Translations under genes and position numbers: made by a program
In this document: one piece after another, positions 20,228 through 31,703 of the stretch
Position numbering within the stretch: the first letter of the stretch is position 1
How the letters are laid out: each line of letters opens with the position of its first letter
Source of the DNA: Pseudo-nitzschia pungens
Taxonomy: Eukaryota; Bacillariophyta; Bacillariophyceae; Bacillariales; Bacillariaceae
DNA: 64,000 bases
Assembly: GCA_037355855.1 (NCBI GenBank)
Contig: CM074767.1
Coordinates: 1,426,001-1,490,000 of the forward strand
Reading direction: 5' to 3'
The notes under the pieces: model-generated
The model's input: the letters and a program-made list of their open reading frames with translations, nothing else
Told to the model about the DNA's origin: nothing
Database searches by the model: none

Positions 20228-21265
20228 ATGACAACGATAATGTTGCAACCAATCAATAACATAATTAATAGAACAAAGCATTTTGACTGCTTGGCTGACG
20301 AGAGCGAAGAGAAGATCAACGCACTTCGTTTCAGCAACAACACCGCAAAAAGAAAGAACAACGAGAACGGAAAGAAGACCATGTGTTGTCGTTCCCAATC
20401 GAAACCAATAGAGCTTGGTGAACGTGACACCGTTATTCCATCTAACCCGATGCCCATAAGCGAAGATTCGGTAAACAACTCTGCACCCCACAGAATATCG
20501 TTCACAATGGCAGAAGATTTCTTAGACTTGTATTCTGACCTTGCACATCTTGATGCCGAAGACATCGAGACAAAAAAGACTGTCAGATTTGCGCCGCTGC
20601 CACAAGCATCAAATGATCCCACGGAAGATAGCGAGACGGCTAATGAAAAAAAGAAAACAATCACAGATTTCGCACAGACGGGATTATTTACAGAAGAAGA
20701 GCGCAGAGAGTTGTGGTACCAAAACGACGAACTTGCTTTGATGAAACTAGAAGCCAGGGAAGCAATTGAAAAACACAAGGATGTTCTAGATAATCCGAAC
20801 TCTACCGCTGCAGAACGAGAGCAGGTTATTGGTTTGGAGCGTTTCAGTCGCCAACGAGCGGTGTGGAAACGGAGTGCGATTCATTACATTCTCACGGCAC
20901 AAAGACAGGGAAACAAGAAGTTCAAATCTTCCAACATAAATGCTGACGATCAGAGAGACTTAGTTGCACACTTCATCCAACGTATTTCGCTCCGATGCAC
21001 AGGATGGGCGCGTGAAACTGCAAAAATGCAAGGCTTTCGCGATTATTGTGCTGCTCACGACCCATTGGCATCACTCTTGGGCAACGAAGGCAGAGACGGA
21101 CTAAACTACAACAAATTGATTTTTGGGGAGAGCAACAACACAAACAAGAGCAGCCGTAGCACCAATGCAGGTGACGATGGTAAACGGAAGTTAGGAGCTG
21201 AAGAGCCTCGTAAGCAGAGAGAGAACGATAGAAGAATACGACAACGGATAGAGTCTGTTGTGTGA
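20228..21265 (+). CDS. Conserved-looking hypothetical protein with charged helical core, 345 aa
   Basis: The start is ATG 20228 (the longer frame begins with TTG); the gene is intact with no visible introns. The N-terminal 90 residues are polar. A motif KKTVRFAPL near residue 115 is followed by a long charged helical region with LWYQNDELALMKLEAREAI, FSRQRAVWKRSAIHYILTAQ and SLRCTGWARETAKMQGFRDY, then a basic, Gln/Arg-rich tail. No signal peptide or membrane segment is present. The pattern resembles hypothetical proteins I recall as numerous in diatom genomes, but I cannot assign a function. The basic tail may direct it to the nucleus (inference). Confidence 0.65.
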   Translation: MTTIMLQPINNIINRTKHFDCLADESEEKINALRFSNNTAKRKNNENGKKTMCCRSQSKPIELGERDTVIPSNPMPISEDSVNNSAPHRISFTMAEDFLDLYSDLAHLDAEDIETKKTVRFAPLPQASNDPTEDSETANEKKKTITDFAQTGLFTEEERRELWYQNDELALMKLEAREAIEKHKDVLDNPNSTAAEREQVIGLERFSRQRAVWKRSAIHYILTAQRQGNKKFKSSNINADDQRDLVAHFIQRISLRCTGWARETAKMQGFRDYCAAHDPLASLLGNEGRDGLNYNKLIFGESNNTNKSSRSTNAGDDGKRKLGAEEPRKQRENDRRIRQRIESVV

Positions 21266-21811
21266 AGCCTAAGCAAACGCGATGTCAACCGGGAACCGAA
21301 AGAATCATTGTTCTTCAGAACAATGGGGTCAAATTTTGAACATAATTCAACACATCCATCCCATTTCCCAAAAACTTTTATTAGAGGCCTAACTCAGAAA
21401 TAATAGAAAAAATTACGAAGACCAATGAAAATTCGAAATGGGAACGTAAGCGAGTGTACAATAATAATTCAGTGTTGATGTAACAACTTTTTACTTTCTG
21501 ATTTTGAAGAAAAAAGGAAGCGATGGTAACGGGCGGCGTAATTGAGAATTGAAGTAAATAATAAATCGTGCTACGGAAATATCTAGATACAACACAAAAA
21601 TATTGCCATTTTGAATGAGGTCCAAGCCTGACATTTTCCTCGCATTCTAACTTGTACGCTGTTACACCGAGACTTGTTGTTTCTCTTTTTTGAAAGGGTA
21701 TTATTTAATCTTTAGGTAACCCATCGATTTCAAAAAATGAATCTTCAGTATTCTGTGAGATCTGTTTTTTTTTTTCAGCGGAGCTTAATAAAAGTAATCC
21801 TTGGTTCAACA
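21266..21811. other. Intergenic, nothing recognised
   Basis: AT-rich sequence between the hypothetical gene and the inverted-repeat element; no domain-bearing frame is seen. Confidence 0.5.
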
Positions 21812-22710
21812 GGGCCATCCGATGGTTTCATTTTCGCGCGGTTTTTGAGGACCGCGCGTAACTAAAACCGTTAAAACCGTTATTAGACGTTAAACTTATG
21901 CGTCTAAAAAGTTTTTTAGACGCATAACTATGCGTCTAAAAAGTTTTTTAGACGCATAACTATGCGTTTTTTTTTAGACGCATAATCGTGGGTTATGCGT
22001 CTAATATTAGACGCATAACTATGCGTCTAAAATTTTTTAGACGCATAACTTATGCGTCTAAAACATGTACTAACGTCTGTACAATTCTACAGAGATATGC
22101 GTCTAAAATTTTTTTAGACGCACAACTGGTTTTTAGACGCACAACTGGTCCAAATTAGCGTAGAACTCAGTAGTAAACTGAAAAATTATTAGACGCATAA
22201 CGGATGTCACTTATAGATGTGGTTCAATACACAATAACGTTTTACACTTAGTGTACTATTGTCTACAGTACCTAATTAGCTACCGTGCTATATTAAGACA
22301 CGATTAATTAATTGATCACGTCTAATACTAACTTGAAGTTGGGTCATTTCACGATTATGCGTCTAAAACTTGTACTAGGGTGTGTAAGATTCTACAGGAC
22401 AATGCGTCTAAAACAAATAGATATGCGTCTAAAACTTGTACTAGCCTGCGTACGATTATACGGGACCAATGCGTCTAGACGCATAATTATGCGTCTAAAA
22501 AAATTTTAGACGCACAGTGCGTCTAAAGTTAGATGCAAGACGCATAGTTATGCGTCTAAAAACTTTTTTAGACGCATAGTTATGCGTCTAAAAACTTTTT
22601 TAGACGCATAGTTATGCGTCTAAAGTTAACCGTCATTAACGGGTTTTAACGGTTATAACTTTTCGCGCGGTTTTTGAGGACCGCGCGAAAATAAAACCAT
22701 CGGATGGCCC
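21812..22710. mobile_element. 899-bp non-autonomous element with terminal inverted repeats and nested palindromes
   Basis: Both ends carry GGGCCATCCGATGGTTT, then yATTTTCGCGCGGT, in inverted orientation, with one variable position. Just inside each end is a hairpin, CGCGCGGT and ACCGCGCG around an 8-nt loop. The interior has no gene. It is packed with more than a dozen copies of the octamer ATGCGTCT or its complement AGACGCAT. Many are paired as the palindrome AGACGCATAACTATGCGTCT, and others sit at the ends of about 50-bp units containing TTGTACTAG. No clear target-site duplication flanks the element (left AACA, right AGGG), so the superfamily cannot be set. The structure suits a foldback or MITE-like element. 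Confidence 0.8.
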
Positions 22711-22905
22711 AGGGAAACGAATAACCTCGTCTGTTGCAGCTTCTTGTCATTAGGATTATCTTATAATAATAATATACTTATTTAAGTAGGAAAATCCACC
22801 GAAGGTGGTTAAAAGCGTCGCCTCGAGTCAGGACCCCAAGTTGTAGAACGACGCGTCGCCTCAACCATGGGGGATTTAGGCCCCAGGTTGTAAAGACGAC
22901 TGAAA

Positions 22906-23090
22906 GACACAAGCAAAACTGTCCCTTGAATGCTGCTGTAAAGCATCAGTAATGCCTGGAGTCAGCCGACACAAGCAAAACTGCTCTCTGTATGCTGGAT
23001 TGCAGCATCAGTAGTGCAAGTGGTCAGCTGACGCAAGCAAAACTGGTCTCAGCATGCTGTATTGCAGCATCAGTAATGCGAGTGCCCCAA
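22906..23090. repeat. 62-bp tandem repeat, three copies plus a remnant
   Basis: Copies start at 22906, 22968 and 23030, each opening with GACrCAAGCAAAACT and containing GCATCAGTArTGC. A fourth partial opening (ACACAAGCAAAAT) lies at 23111. A looser pair of about 40-bp units (GCGTCGCCTC...) precedes them at 22827-22900. Confidence 0.85.
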
Positions 23091-23383
23091 ACACATTCCC
23101 TACCAAAAGAACACAAGCAAAATTTCCCAGGTAATGCTCATGCTCATTCGGTACGATTATCTCATGCAAATTATTTATCTAACCGCTTTAAAAAAAATGA
23201 CTTCCCTTCCAATGAAGCTTGCTGAGGTTTGTCAACTACCGAAGTAATTCGTATTCAACAAAGCGCTCATAGAGCGTAACTTGCTTGTTCCTTTTCATTG
23301 GAAGTAATTTGCGTTAAAAAATTATTCATTTCAATTGTCTCAGCTTTCCAAAGAACCTCCTTCTCCGAGGTATTATTTTTCTA

Positions 23384-23550
23384 GGGCAGTAAGAGCTGAC
23401 TTTGAGTCCCAATGAAAGGTAGACCAATACCACAAGCCTAAGTAGTGTCTAAATCAGGCATAAGGAGTTTGTTGAGGAGCGTTTGACTCAATCAAAAAGA
23501 ACCATTTGAATTTGTTAAAAACTGATCGTAAGTCCACAAATTAGTGCAGT
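23384..23550 (-). mobile_element. Fragment of a mariner-like transposon
   Basis: About 65 bp around 23385-23450 (containing AGCTGACTTTGAGTCCCAAT) match 62570-62635 inside the mariner element with few differences; weaker similarity continues for about 100 bp. It corresponds to part of the transposase gene upstream of the first catalytic Asp. No inverted repeats were found here, so this is a decayed copy. Confidence 0.65.
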
Positions 23551-24002
23551 TGTAAAATTGAGAATTGAATACTACTAACATTTTTAGAACGTAGCTCTTT
23601 GGCAGAAGAGGGAGTCTGAGGGTGGACAAAAGTGAAAAAATGGTGAAAAAAAGTTTTTAATAGTATGGTTCTTGGAGGAAATGAACTGTCAAAAACAGGT
23701 ACGTATCGAGTAAGTCACTGAAAAATATCACAAATGAGTTGTGGCAATTATATAAATTAGAAATTAGCATGTCGTAATCGGAATCAAAAAACAGTAATAT
23801 AATTTACCTTGACGTGAGGTGAGAAGTGTTCCCGACTTTCGATCTCAATACGGATACTGTAGCTGATTGTCTGAGATTGATTGAATGCATCATCCATCTC
23901 CACTAGATCTCAGAAAGGAAAGCCCCGAGCCACGACTTACACTCACTAACTCAACCAACCACAGGAGCTCCGAGCCAGCCTATTCCATTCCAGTACGCCG
24001 CC

Positions 24003-27000
24003 ATGGTTGTGAAACGATTCGGGAGAAACTCACCGGGAAACAACGTGGGGGTAAACCGTTCCACCCATGACGATGATGACTCCTCCACCGACCCCGAAAT
24101 TCCATTTGCCAGGGAAGTTCAATCGAGATCCATTGCTCACATTGGCAGCAGTAGTGACAGTGACAGCGACAGCGACAGTGGCAGTATGCCCCCTCTGATA
24201 CCGAGGACTGCCGGGCAAGCACAAACGGGTCACATTAGCAGCGATAGTGACAGTGAAAGTAGCAGTGACAGCGGCGATATGCCCCGTCTGATACCAAGGT
24301 TTGCCAGGCAAGCCAAAAAGGGTGACAGTAACAGCGACAGTGACAGCGACAGTAGCAGTGACAGTAGCATTGACAGTGGCGGGATGCCCCATTTAGTACC
24401 AAGGAATGAGGGCAACAGCTCCGACAGCTCGGTGGGTTCCATTTCTCCCCCGCAAGCACAAAACAATAGCCGCAGCAACAGCAGCAAGAAAAACAACAAC
24501 AACAACAACAACAGCAGCAGCAGTAGAAAGAATAGCGGCAACAGCAACGAAAGCAACAACATCACACGCGGCGTCCTGCAGAACACAGGAGAGGACCGAC
24601 GCCGCCGGCGCGTGATTCCGCAGGAGAAGAAGCAACCAGTCTTTGACATTCGGGGAAAACTGAACGGACCTCCGAGCACGAAAAAAGCAATCAGGGGAAA
24701 CCCGAACAGAACTCCGCGCGCGAAAAAAGCAAACGCGACAACGATTGTGGCAACCGCCGGGAACGCAGGGGAGGAACGCAACCGCGGGGCGGCCCCCGGA
24801 GAGGAACCCTTTACGAATGGAGAGCAGCACACGGCGTCGTCTCGGATTGTCGCTTGGTTTCGTGGAGCAATGCTTCGGCATCGGTTTTGCACCATGCGCT
24901 TGGGATTCGTTCGCTTCCAAGCGCTCGTGCGCGGGGTGTCGACCCGGGGTGCCCACTCTCCCATCCGGAAACACCTCGTCGAATTCCTGCGATTTTACAG
25001 CCTCTGGGGCAGCTGTTTCAAACTTATCGAATCCGTTGAGAAAGAAAGCCCGGATTGGGCATCGCTAAGGGACAAGCAAAACTACATTCGCCAGCAGGAA
25101 TTGCTCCGAGACGACGAAGAAGACGCCCGACAGAGGACCGACGAGGTCCTGACCAGCGCCATGGAGGATGCCATGAAGGTTATGGAAGAACGGGCCGAAC
25201 AACAGAGAGACGACATGGAAGAGTTCAATTTGCCAAACCGGAAACCGGCTACCTCGTTCTCGGGAAACACTACAGCTGCCTCGGGTATGGATAGAACCAA
25301 CCTGAAACGCATCCATCTGAGCGGAGATGTCGTAAAGTGGCTACGAAACGGTGATTCCAAATACATTGACTTTTTCGTCCGTCGTATGAAGCAGTTGTCG
25401 GGTGGAGAACGGAGTCGAATTCTTGCCAAACGATTGACGGGGACCAACACCAAAAAGATGCCCATTTACGAAACCTACCTGGAACAAAAATCGGGCTTTC
25501 GAATTCTCTGGACCGAGAAGGACGATTACATGCTGGTCTGGTACATTGCGCAGCACAAACGCGTCTCTCGCCTCATGCGACTCATCGACGATTCCCAGAA
25601 TCGAAGCGAGCGCCAGAGGGTTTCCATACGAGACATTGATGAGATGAAAACCGATGAAAACAATGGTGCAAGCACCAAAACTAGGGACGAGATCTTTTTG
25701 GATCCACTCGGCAATGTTCCGTTGAAGGTCTACGGCATTGGCACGGACGAGATGGAAGACATCAAAAAGAAAGATTGGACTCCCGCTCTGCATCTGACCA
25801 AGGAGGAGCGGCAGGTTGTCGAAACAGAGGGTACCGTCCTGTTGTTGGGACGTTCGGGAACGGGCAAGACCGTTTGCATTTGCAACCGAATAGAATACGA
25901 CCGCCAGAAACACGTTGAGGATTCCTTTTCACAGTTGTTTATTGCTCGATCTCCACGCCTCTGCACCTACGTCAAAAATAACGTTGGGGAAAGGGACGGG
26001 AGCGCATTCATGACCTTTGATTCGGTCCTGCTGGAGCTGGAGAGAGTCCTCCCAAAAGTGGATGGTATTCGAGATTCCTTTCCGGACGAACTGATGATGA
26101 AGTTTTCTATCTTCAAGCGTGATATCTACAACAAAAACAAAGACGTGGACCCTCTGATAGTCTGGACCAACATACGATCCTTCATCAAGGGTTCTATGGA
26201 AGCCGTGCGGAGCGCTGCGACCAGCAACGGAAAAGACTTTTTTGTTTCGCAGGAAGAGTATCTGTCGACAGACAATTTCGGGGAAAAGAGGTGCCGGCTT
26301 TCGACCACGGCAAGGAGAAGCGTCTACAACATCTTTCTCAAGTACAAGGAAAAAATGGAACAAACCAATGCCTGGGACAGCTGCGATCGTATCGTAGCTC
26401 TGAATCAGCGTCTTCTCGCCGCAAAGAAGTCCAATCTAGAACTCTCTGAGGAATTGAAATCTTGGTGCGAATGGAGCAAAATATACGTCGACGAGGTGCA
26501 AGATTACACCCAGGTTGAAATCCTTTTGTTCTTTCGTTTGAGTGGAGCCGGGAATCTTTTCTTGGCCGGAGATCCAGCGCAAAACGTCACAAAGGGAGTC
26601 GAGTTTCGGTTCGATGACATTAGGTCGGTAGGGTATCACATTGCGAAACAAATGGACCGCCGCTTGATTCCGCAAAAACCAAAAATAGTGAACGTCAATT
26701 TCCGAAGTCATGCTGGTATTCTCAATGCCGCGGCAGCGATATTGTCCCGGATGTTTAAATACTTTCCCGACAGCGCAACGCAATTGGAAAAGGACGACGG
26801 GTTGTTTCAGGGTCCTCGGCCCGGGATTTTTCATCTGGCCGAACCTGAAACCATGACGTATCTCGTGAGCGAGAAGATGAAGGGCACGGTCATTCTGACC
26901 CACGACGAAAAGGTGGACGAGGTGATAGAAAAACTCGATGGTTATGAATTGGTGTATGGAATCCGTAGGGCGAAGGGACTTGAGTTCAAGAGCGTGATTA

Positions 27001-27998
27001 TTATGGACTTTTTCTCATCGCTTCCGAGCGATTTGCAAAAACCCTGGCGGTAAGTTATGTATCGTGCTTTGTTGTGGGCCAGAAAGTTTTAGAATTTCCT
27101 TCTTTATCCATCAATTCTCGTCACAACCGATCACACACTGTTGGGGCATCCAATAATGTTTCTGAATCGCTTTGTATTTTCTACTCGTGCAAACACGCAT
27201 CAAAACCAGTGATTTGCTTCTGAATCGTGATGACAAAGATTATAAGAACAAATATCCCGAGGTAGAGGGCCATTTAAAACTTTTTTATACGGCAGTGACT
27301 CGATGCATCGATCGACTCTTTTTTGCAGAGACCGAGAGATCGGAGTCTGGAGACGCGTTTTTGCGATTCATGACAAAAACCGATTCGGTAATCAGGGACA
27401 GTAGCAGCAGCAGCAGCAGCTCACTTTCTCTTGCTACAAAAAATAAAATCGGAAAAAATATTGAAAGCATGACAATGACACAAGATGAGGTACGTTTGAT
27501 ATCGTTCCGATCGAAAGTTTGCACTCAATTGCAATCGTCGTGTATCTTGTGATTCGCATCATAATTCTGATTTCGCACCTTTTTCGCTTCACAAAATCCG
27601 TAAAAATACAGTGGTTGGCATCCGGCATCATGAATGCAGAAGCTGCGGATGCACAAATAGGTAGTGATATTGAGCATGCAAAATCTCTCATAGAAAAAGC
27701 GATATACTGTTTCCAACAAGCCGAAAACGATTCATTCGAGAACAAAGCCAGGATCCAACTCGAAAGCTTCGCGCTTCGAAACAGGATATTCAATACCAAC
27801 AGACTTGGTGGCAAACCTTCTTTAGAGTCGGACAAACTTTCCACCTTGGAGAGTGATGCGGCTATACTAGTCGAAAAGCTCTTGAAAGAAAACCTACTAT
27901 TGGAAGCCAAGGGACTTGGTAGAGATGTGAAAACTGTGCTGCGAGAGTCCTCCCAATCGTCTTCCTTACTAGAAAGATATATATTGCAACATTTGTGA
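24003..27998 (+). CDS. SF1 (UvrD-like) helicase-domain protein with Ser-Asp repeat N-terminus
   Basis: There are three exons: 24003-27049, 27210-27489 and 27612-27998. Introns 27050-27209 (GTAAGT..CAG) and 27490-27611 (GTACGT..CAG) keep frame, giving about 1237 aa. The start lies in GCCGCCATGG, a strong initiation context. The first 170 residues hold runs of SD dipeptides, with three spaced repeats like MPxLIPR. Next is a basic Asn/Ser-rich region and an IQ-like helix (RFQALVRGVSTR). The helicase part has Walker A GRSGTGKT (about 616), Walker B YVDEVQDYTQ (about 828), GDPAQN, NFRSH, RRAKGLEFKSVII and, in exon 2, FYTAVTRC. All main ATPase motifs are present. The layout recalls TRANK1-like nucleases/helicases. 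It probably acts on nucleic acid; substrate unknown. Confidence 0.85.
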
Positions 27999-28505
27999 GG
28001 AGCTGGAGGAAAATGGAATTTTGTTTATCCATTTTGACGCGGGAGAAGATATCCATCACTATCATCACAACCTCAAAGAACATGACTGGATGCGAATGAT
28101 ATTAGTCTACAAACATGATACCATGCAATATTTATGGCCGCATTAGAACGCCGCTTTTCTGTCTGTTCAATGTTCAAGGCCACAAATCTCATCGATCAGG
28201 CTCCGAACACACAACAGAGTTTCATCACTAGGATCACTAAAGATTGTATCCTGGCCAATTCCGTGAGTCCTTGCTCAGGGATTTGACATGTGAATTGCCT
28301 TAAAATGAAGCACATTATCCCTTCAGGTATGCTCTGATAGAAAACATTTACACATCGTATACTACTTGTGATTTCTCCATATTCCATCGAACGCGGTTCC
28401 CCTCAAACTGAAGTCGAGTCGAACTCAAAGAGGGATCAGTTGCCGCAGCTTAAGTATCATGATTAGGGTTCGTTCATGTCCATGCAGTTGCTCACTATCT
28501 ATGCT

Positions 28506-30557
28506 TTACTTTTTCCACCACGATTTTCCTAACTTATCAATTGGCGGGCTATCATGACACGGAAGTTTGCTTGGTTTGTCCTTGTAATGACATTTGAAGA
28601 TTGGCTCTGCAATACAACACCCTTCGGCGAATGGACTTTCATTGCTAGCGTCGAGGAAGGACAATTCCTTGGGCTTCTTGTGAACGCATTCTTCCTTAAC
28701 GTACCACTCTCCCAGTTGTTGAAAAAATAGCAATTTATTGTCTTTGTTCAGCGTCCAACTCATGTGGAAAATGTAAGGGTCGGCATCTCCTGCAATCATC
28801 CGCCTCATAAATTTACCGGTCTTCTGGTGGAAATGCCACCCACCAGGGAATTCGTCCGTGTCCCGCGAGAAAATCTTCACCTTTAACCCAAAGAGTGACA
28901 TGTGTTCATTCATCAGCGCAATCAAGGCTTGCTGGTGGGAATCGGTCCTCAAAACCAAGTCTCCCGCATTCAACAACGCCGAGAAAAAATGTTTGGTCCG
29001 GTCGTTGGCACGAACGTAGTAGAATCCACTGTTAGCTGAGTAGGGAGCGTACCGAACCGAATGGCCACCGTCGTCTTGGAACATCATGTCGAAATTTTGT
29101 AATTTGGGGTCTTTTTTCTCGAAGAACGGAACAGGATTTTTGTACCAAACAATATCTACGTCCTGGAAGAGAATGTTGTAACCGAGCGAGCTGACCATCT
29201 GCACGCACATTACTTTTGCCATCATCATGAGCGTGAATTTACGATCCCCGTAACGTGATGCGGCTTCGGAAGGAATCGCTTCAAAATTCTTTTGCGAAAT
29301 CAAAAGATCACATTCGGAGTTTTGATCGGTGGAGAAAAGTGTTAGTGAGGATGAAAGAGAGGTTGCAGTTTGAGAGCGCCCGACGATTGTGTTGTACTAC
29401 TACAGAGTAGACACGGTTTTTTCTTACCCATTGGTCGTAAAATGCTGTCAAGCCCAGACTTTCCGCTAATTCCTTGGTTTCTATATCCGTAGCGAAAACC
29501 AGGATAGATGATGTGTCCAAGTTTCGTGATTTTGCGGCACACACAAAATTCACCAACAACTCGCTTTGTCCGAAGTTGGATACCATGACGGTCACCGTAT
29601 TTCCTTTTGTTGCAACCTTTTCCACCAAGGGTTTGAGTACCTTAGTAGCATCGGCGAAGGTCGTGTAGTATTGGGAGAGCATACTCCAACTCTCCGTTCG
29701 ATGTTTGTCCAAGGGAGGACGAAATTGATTTCTCCCATTGCTTTGCATGCCCCGTGATACAAGTTGAAGGTCCTCCGACGAATCGCGACCATTATCCCCG
29801 AGTCTCATCCATTTTTGAACGTGGTATGATTCGTATTGTGGAACAATGGCCGTACATATGTTTTCCTTTCCGTCGTGGTTGGCAAGGATGACATTGACAT
29901 AGTCGCAGTGTTGAAGAGCTTCCTCCGTTTCTATGGAAGGGATTGGCGACGAATCAGACAAAGCCGACGACTTTTCGTAGGAATTTGGCATTGCCTTATT
30001 TCTGTTATACAGCACCAAAACCTCTGAATCACCGCCCTTTGGCACATCCATAGGCACACCAATGTCAAGTTGATCGAAAAAATCAGTTTTTGATGTCCTT
30101 GCCATCCCGCTTGCGAACTTTTCAGTCGTCGACGGAAATTTCAAATACGACGTCGTCGTCGCAACAGATCCCTCATTCGTTCCTTTTTCTTTTTCCTCAC
30201 ATTTGGGCTTCGGCATTGCATTTTGCAATTCTGTTGTTTTCCAGTACGGTGAGATACAGTATTGACCTAATCAACATACCGTCCCAATCGCATCCGCAAG
30301 AACAAATCTGAACTGGGAACATCCGATTCCAAAAACATACCTCGCACACGCTTTTGTGCCAATTCTTCCACCTGGGCATTCATAAAATGATGGTACCCTT
30401 TCCCTGGGATGCATTCTAGATTCATGTGTATTGTAAACATCGTCCCTGCAAAAAAACTGACCGCAGCCACCGCTATCATAAGTACCATCGACGAATCCGC
30501 CAAGGATGGCGATGCTACCGACCGTTGCGATTTCCCTCGCATCCCTTTCGGACCCAT
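28506..30557 (-). CDS. GT77-like nucleotide-diphospho-sugar transferase, paralog A
   Basis: Three exons read from the right: 30557-30341, 30230-29428 and 29288-28506. Introns are 30231-30340 and 29289-29427, and the product is 600 aa. The start is ATG 30557 (the longer frame begins with TTG). A single membrane segment near the N-terminus (MVLMIAVAAVSFFAGTMF) makes it a type II membrane protein, as expected for the Golgi. The catalytic domain contains FATDIETKELAESLGL, MMMAKV, NILFQDVDIVWYKNP with the DxD metal site, FQDDGG and NSGFYYVRAN, then HMSWTLNKDNK and a Cys-rich end. These fit the PF03407/GT77 fold. It is neighbour and same-strand paralog of the gene at 31704-33554. The acceptor sugar is unknown. 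Confidence 0.85.
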
Positions 30558-31703
30558 CTTGCAAAAAACCAAATAACACGGGAACGCGGAGCTACAAAGT
30601 CTGAGAGATCGAACGGAACCCAATGAATGTAAAGTCTTGGTACTCGTTCACAGATTGACGATGGTACTGGCGAACAAATGTCGCCTGTGTCCGCTTTTTC
30701 GATAGCAATTTCCACCGACCGTTACAATGGTACCGTATTGTTGTCTTCGTGTGCCTCGGTCTTTTCTGGAAACTGGAAAACATACATACCTTACCCGCAC
30801 CGGTACGTACGATCGTCGTTGCCCACTGGTGACCACCACCTAATCTTACTATCCGTTTCATATATATTTTCTACTCGTAATCTTACCACGATCATTATTA
30901 TCGCGGAAAAAGACCATTATTTTTGTCAAAGCGTGATTGCTATGACCATGGGGTAGACAGGCAGACGAGCGCAACGGATCGTTCTCAAAACAACTGTTTT
31001 TAGTAGATGATTCGTCTATTCAAAATACCATTAATTGGAACTTGGCTTCAACGCTACACGTAATTCGAAATTGTGTACCGTGTATTGTTACTGTTTTTAA
31101 CAAAAAAGAAATCCTAAGTAAACGTAATACAAATTACTACGTGCTACGTAAGACAAGGTCAGATCTTCACCCCACTTTATTGCTTTCCGTTTCGTCGAAG
31201 CGCGAGATTCTCAGGCATTCGAACGCCACTGCATCTCTCACAATATTTCACCGATATCATTATGCACACAACAAGATCAACCACCAAATATGGTTATTAA
31301 AATATATACCAGTATGCATCATCAGAACCGTGCTTGGATGACCCAAGATATGCACGGGAGGAAATAAAAATTCAAGGTACCCAAATTAAGTAGTAGTAAC
31401 TGGTATTGCATGGAATCAAGTACAAACTAAACACTGAGCTTCTCCTGAATCGAAACCAATTCTTGGCTGCGATTGTTCGATGTACCCTGACCTAGCAGAC
31501 CCGATGAAGCACCAAGAACGCATCCGGATTCCATTCGCTAAACCGACGCACTTCATTTACTTCATTGTTTCTGGACATGGTAGGTATTAGTCAAACGACG
31601 AGTTCGACAGTTACGTTGGGGGTTCACATGTGTTGTCAACTAATTTTTTTATCATGTTTGAATTATTTGTAACCACAATTGTGGGCAACAAAAAGCTTTA
31701 TTG
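30558..31703. other. Intergenic between tandem paralogs
   Basis: No gene is recognised; frames here are short and without domains. Confidence 0.5.

Noticed and set aside
21812..22710. CRISPR-like array
   Set aside because: The repeats are palindromic octamers at irregular spacing in a eukaryotic element with inverted ends, without unique equal-length spacers.
22795..22905. Possible tRNA or snRNA near the 62-bp repeat
   Set aside because: Apparent stems are imperfect direct repeats, with no box A/B elements.
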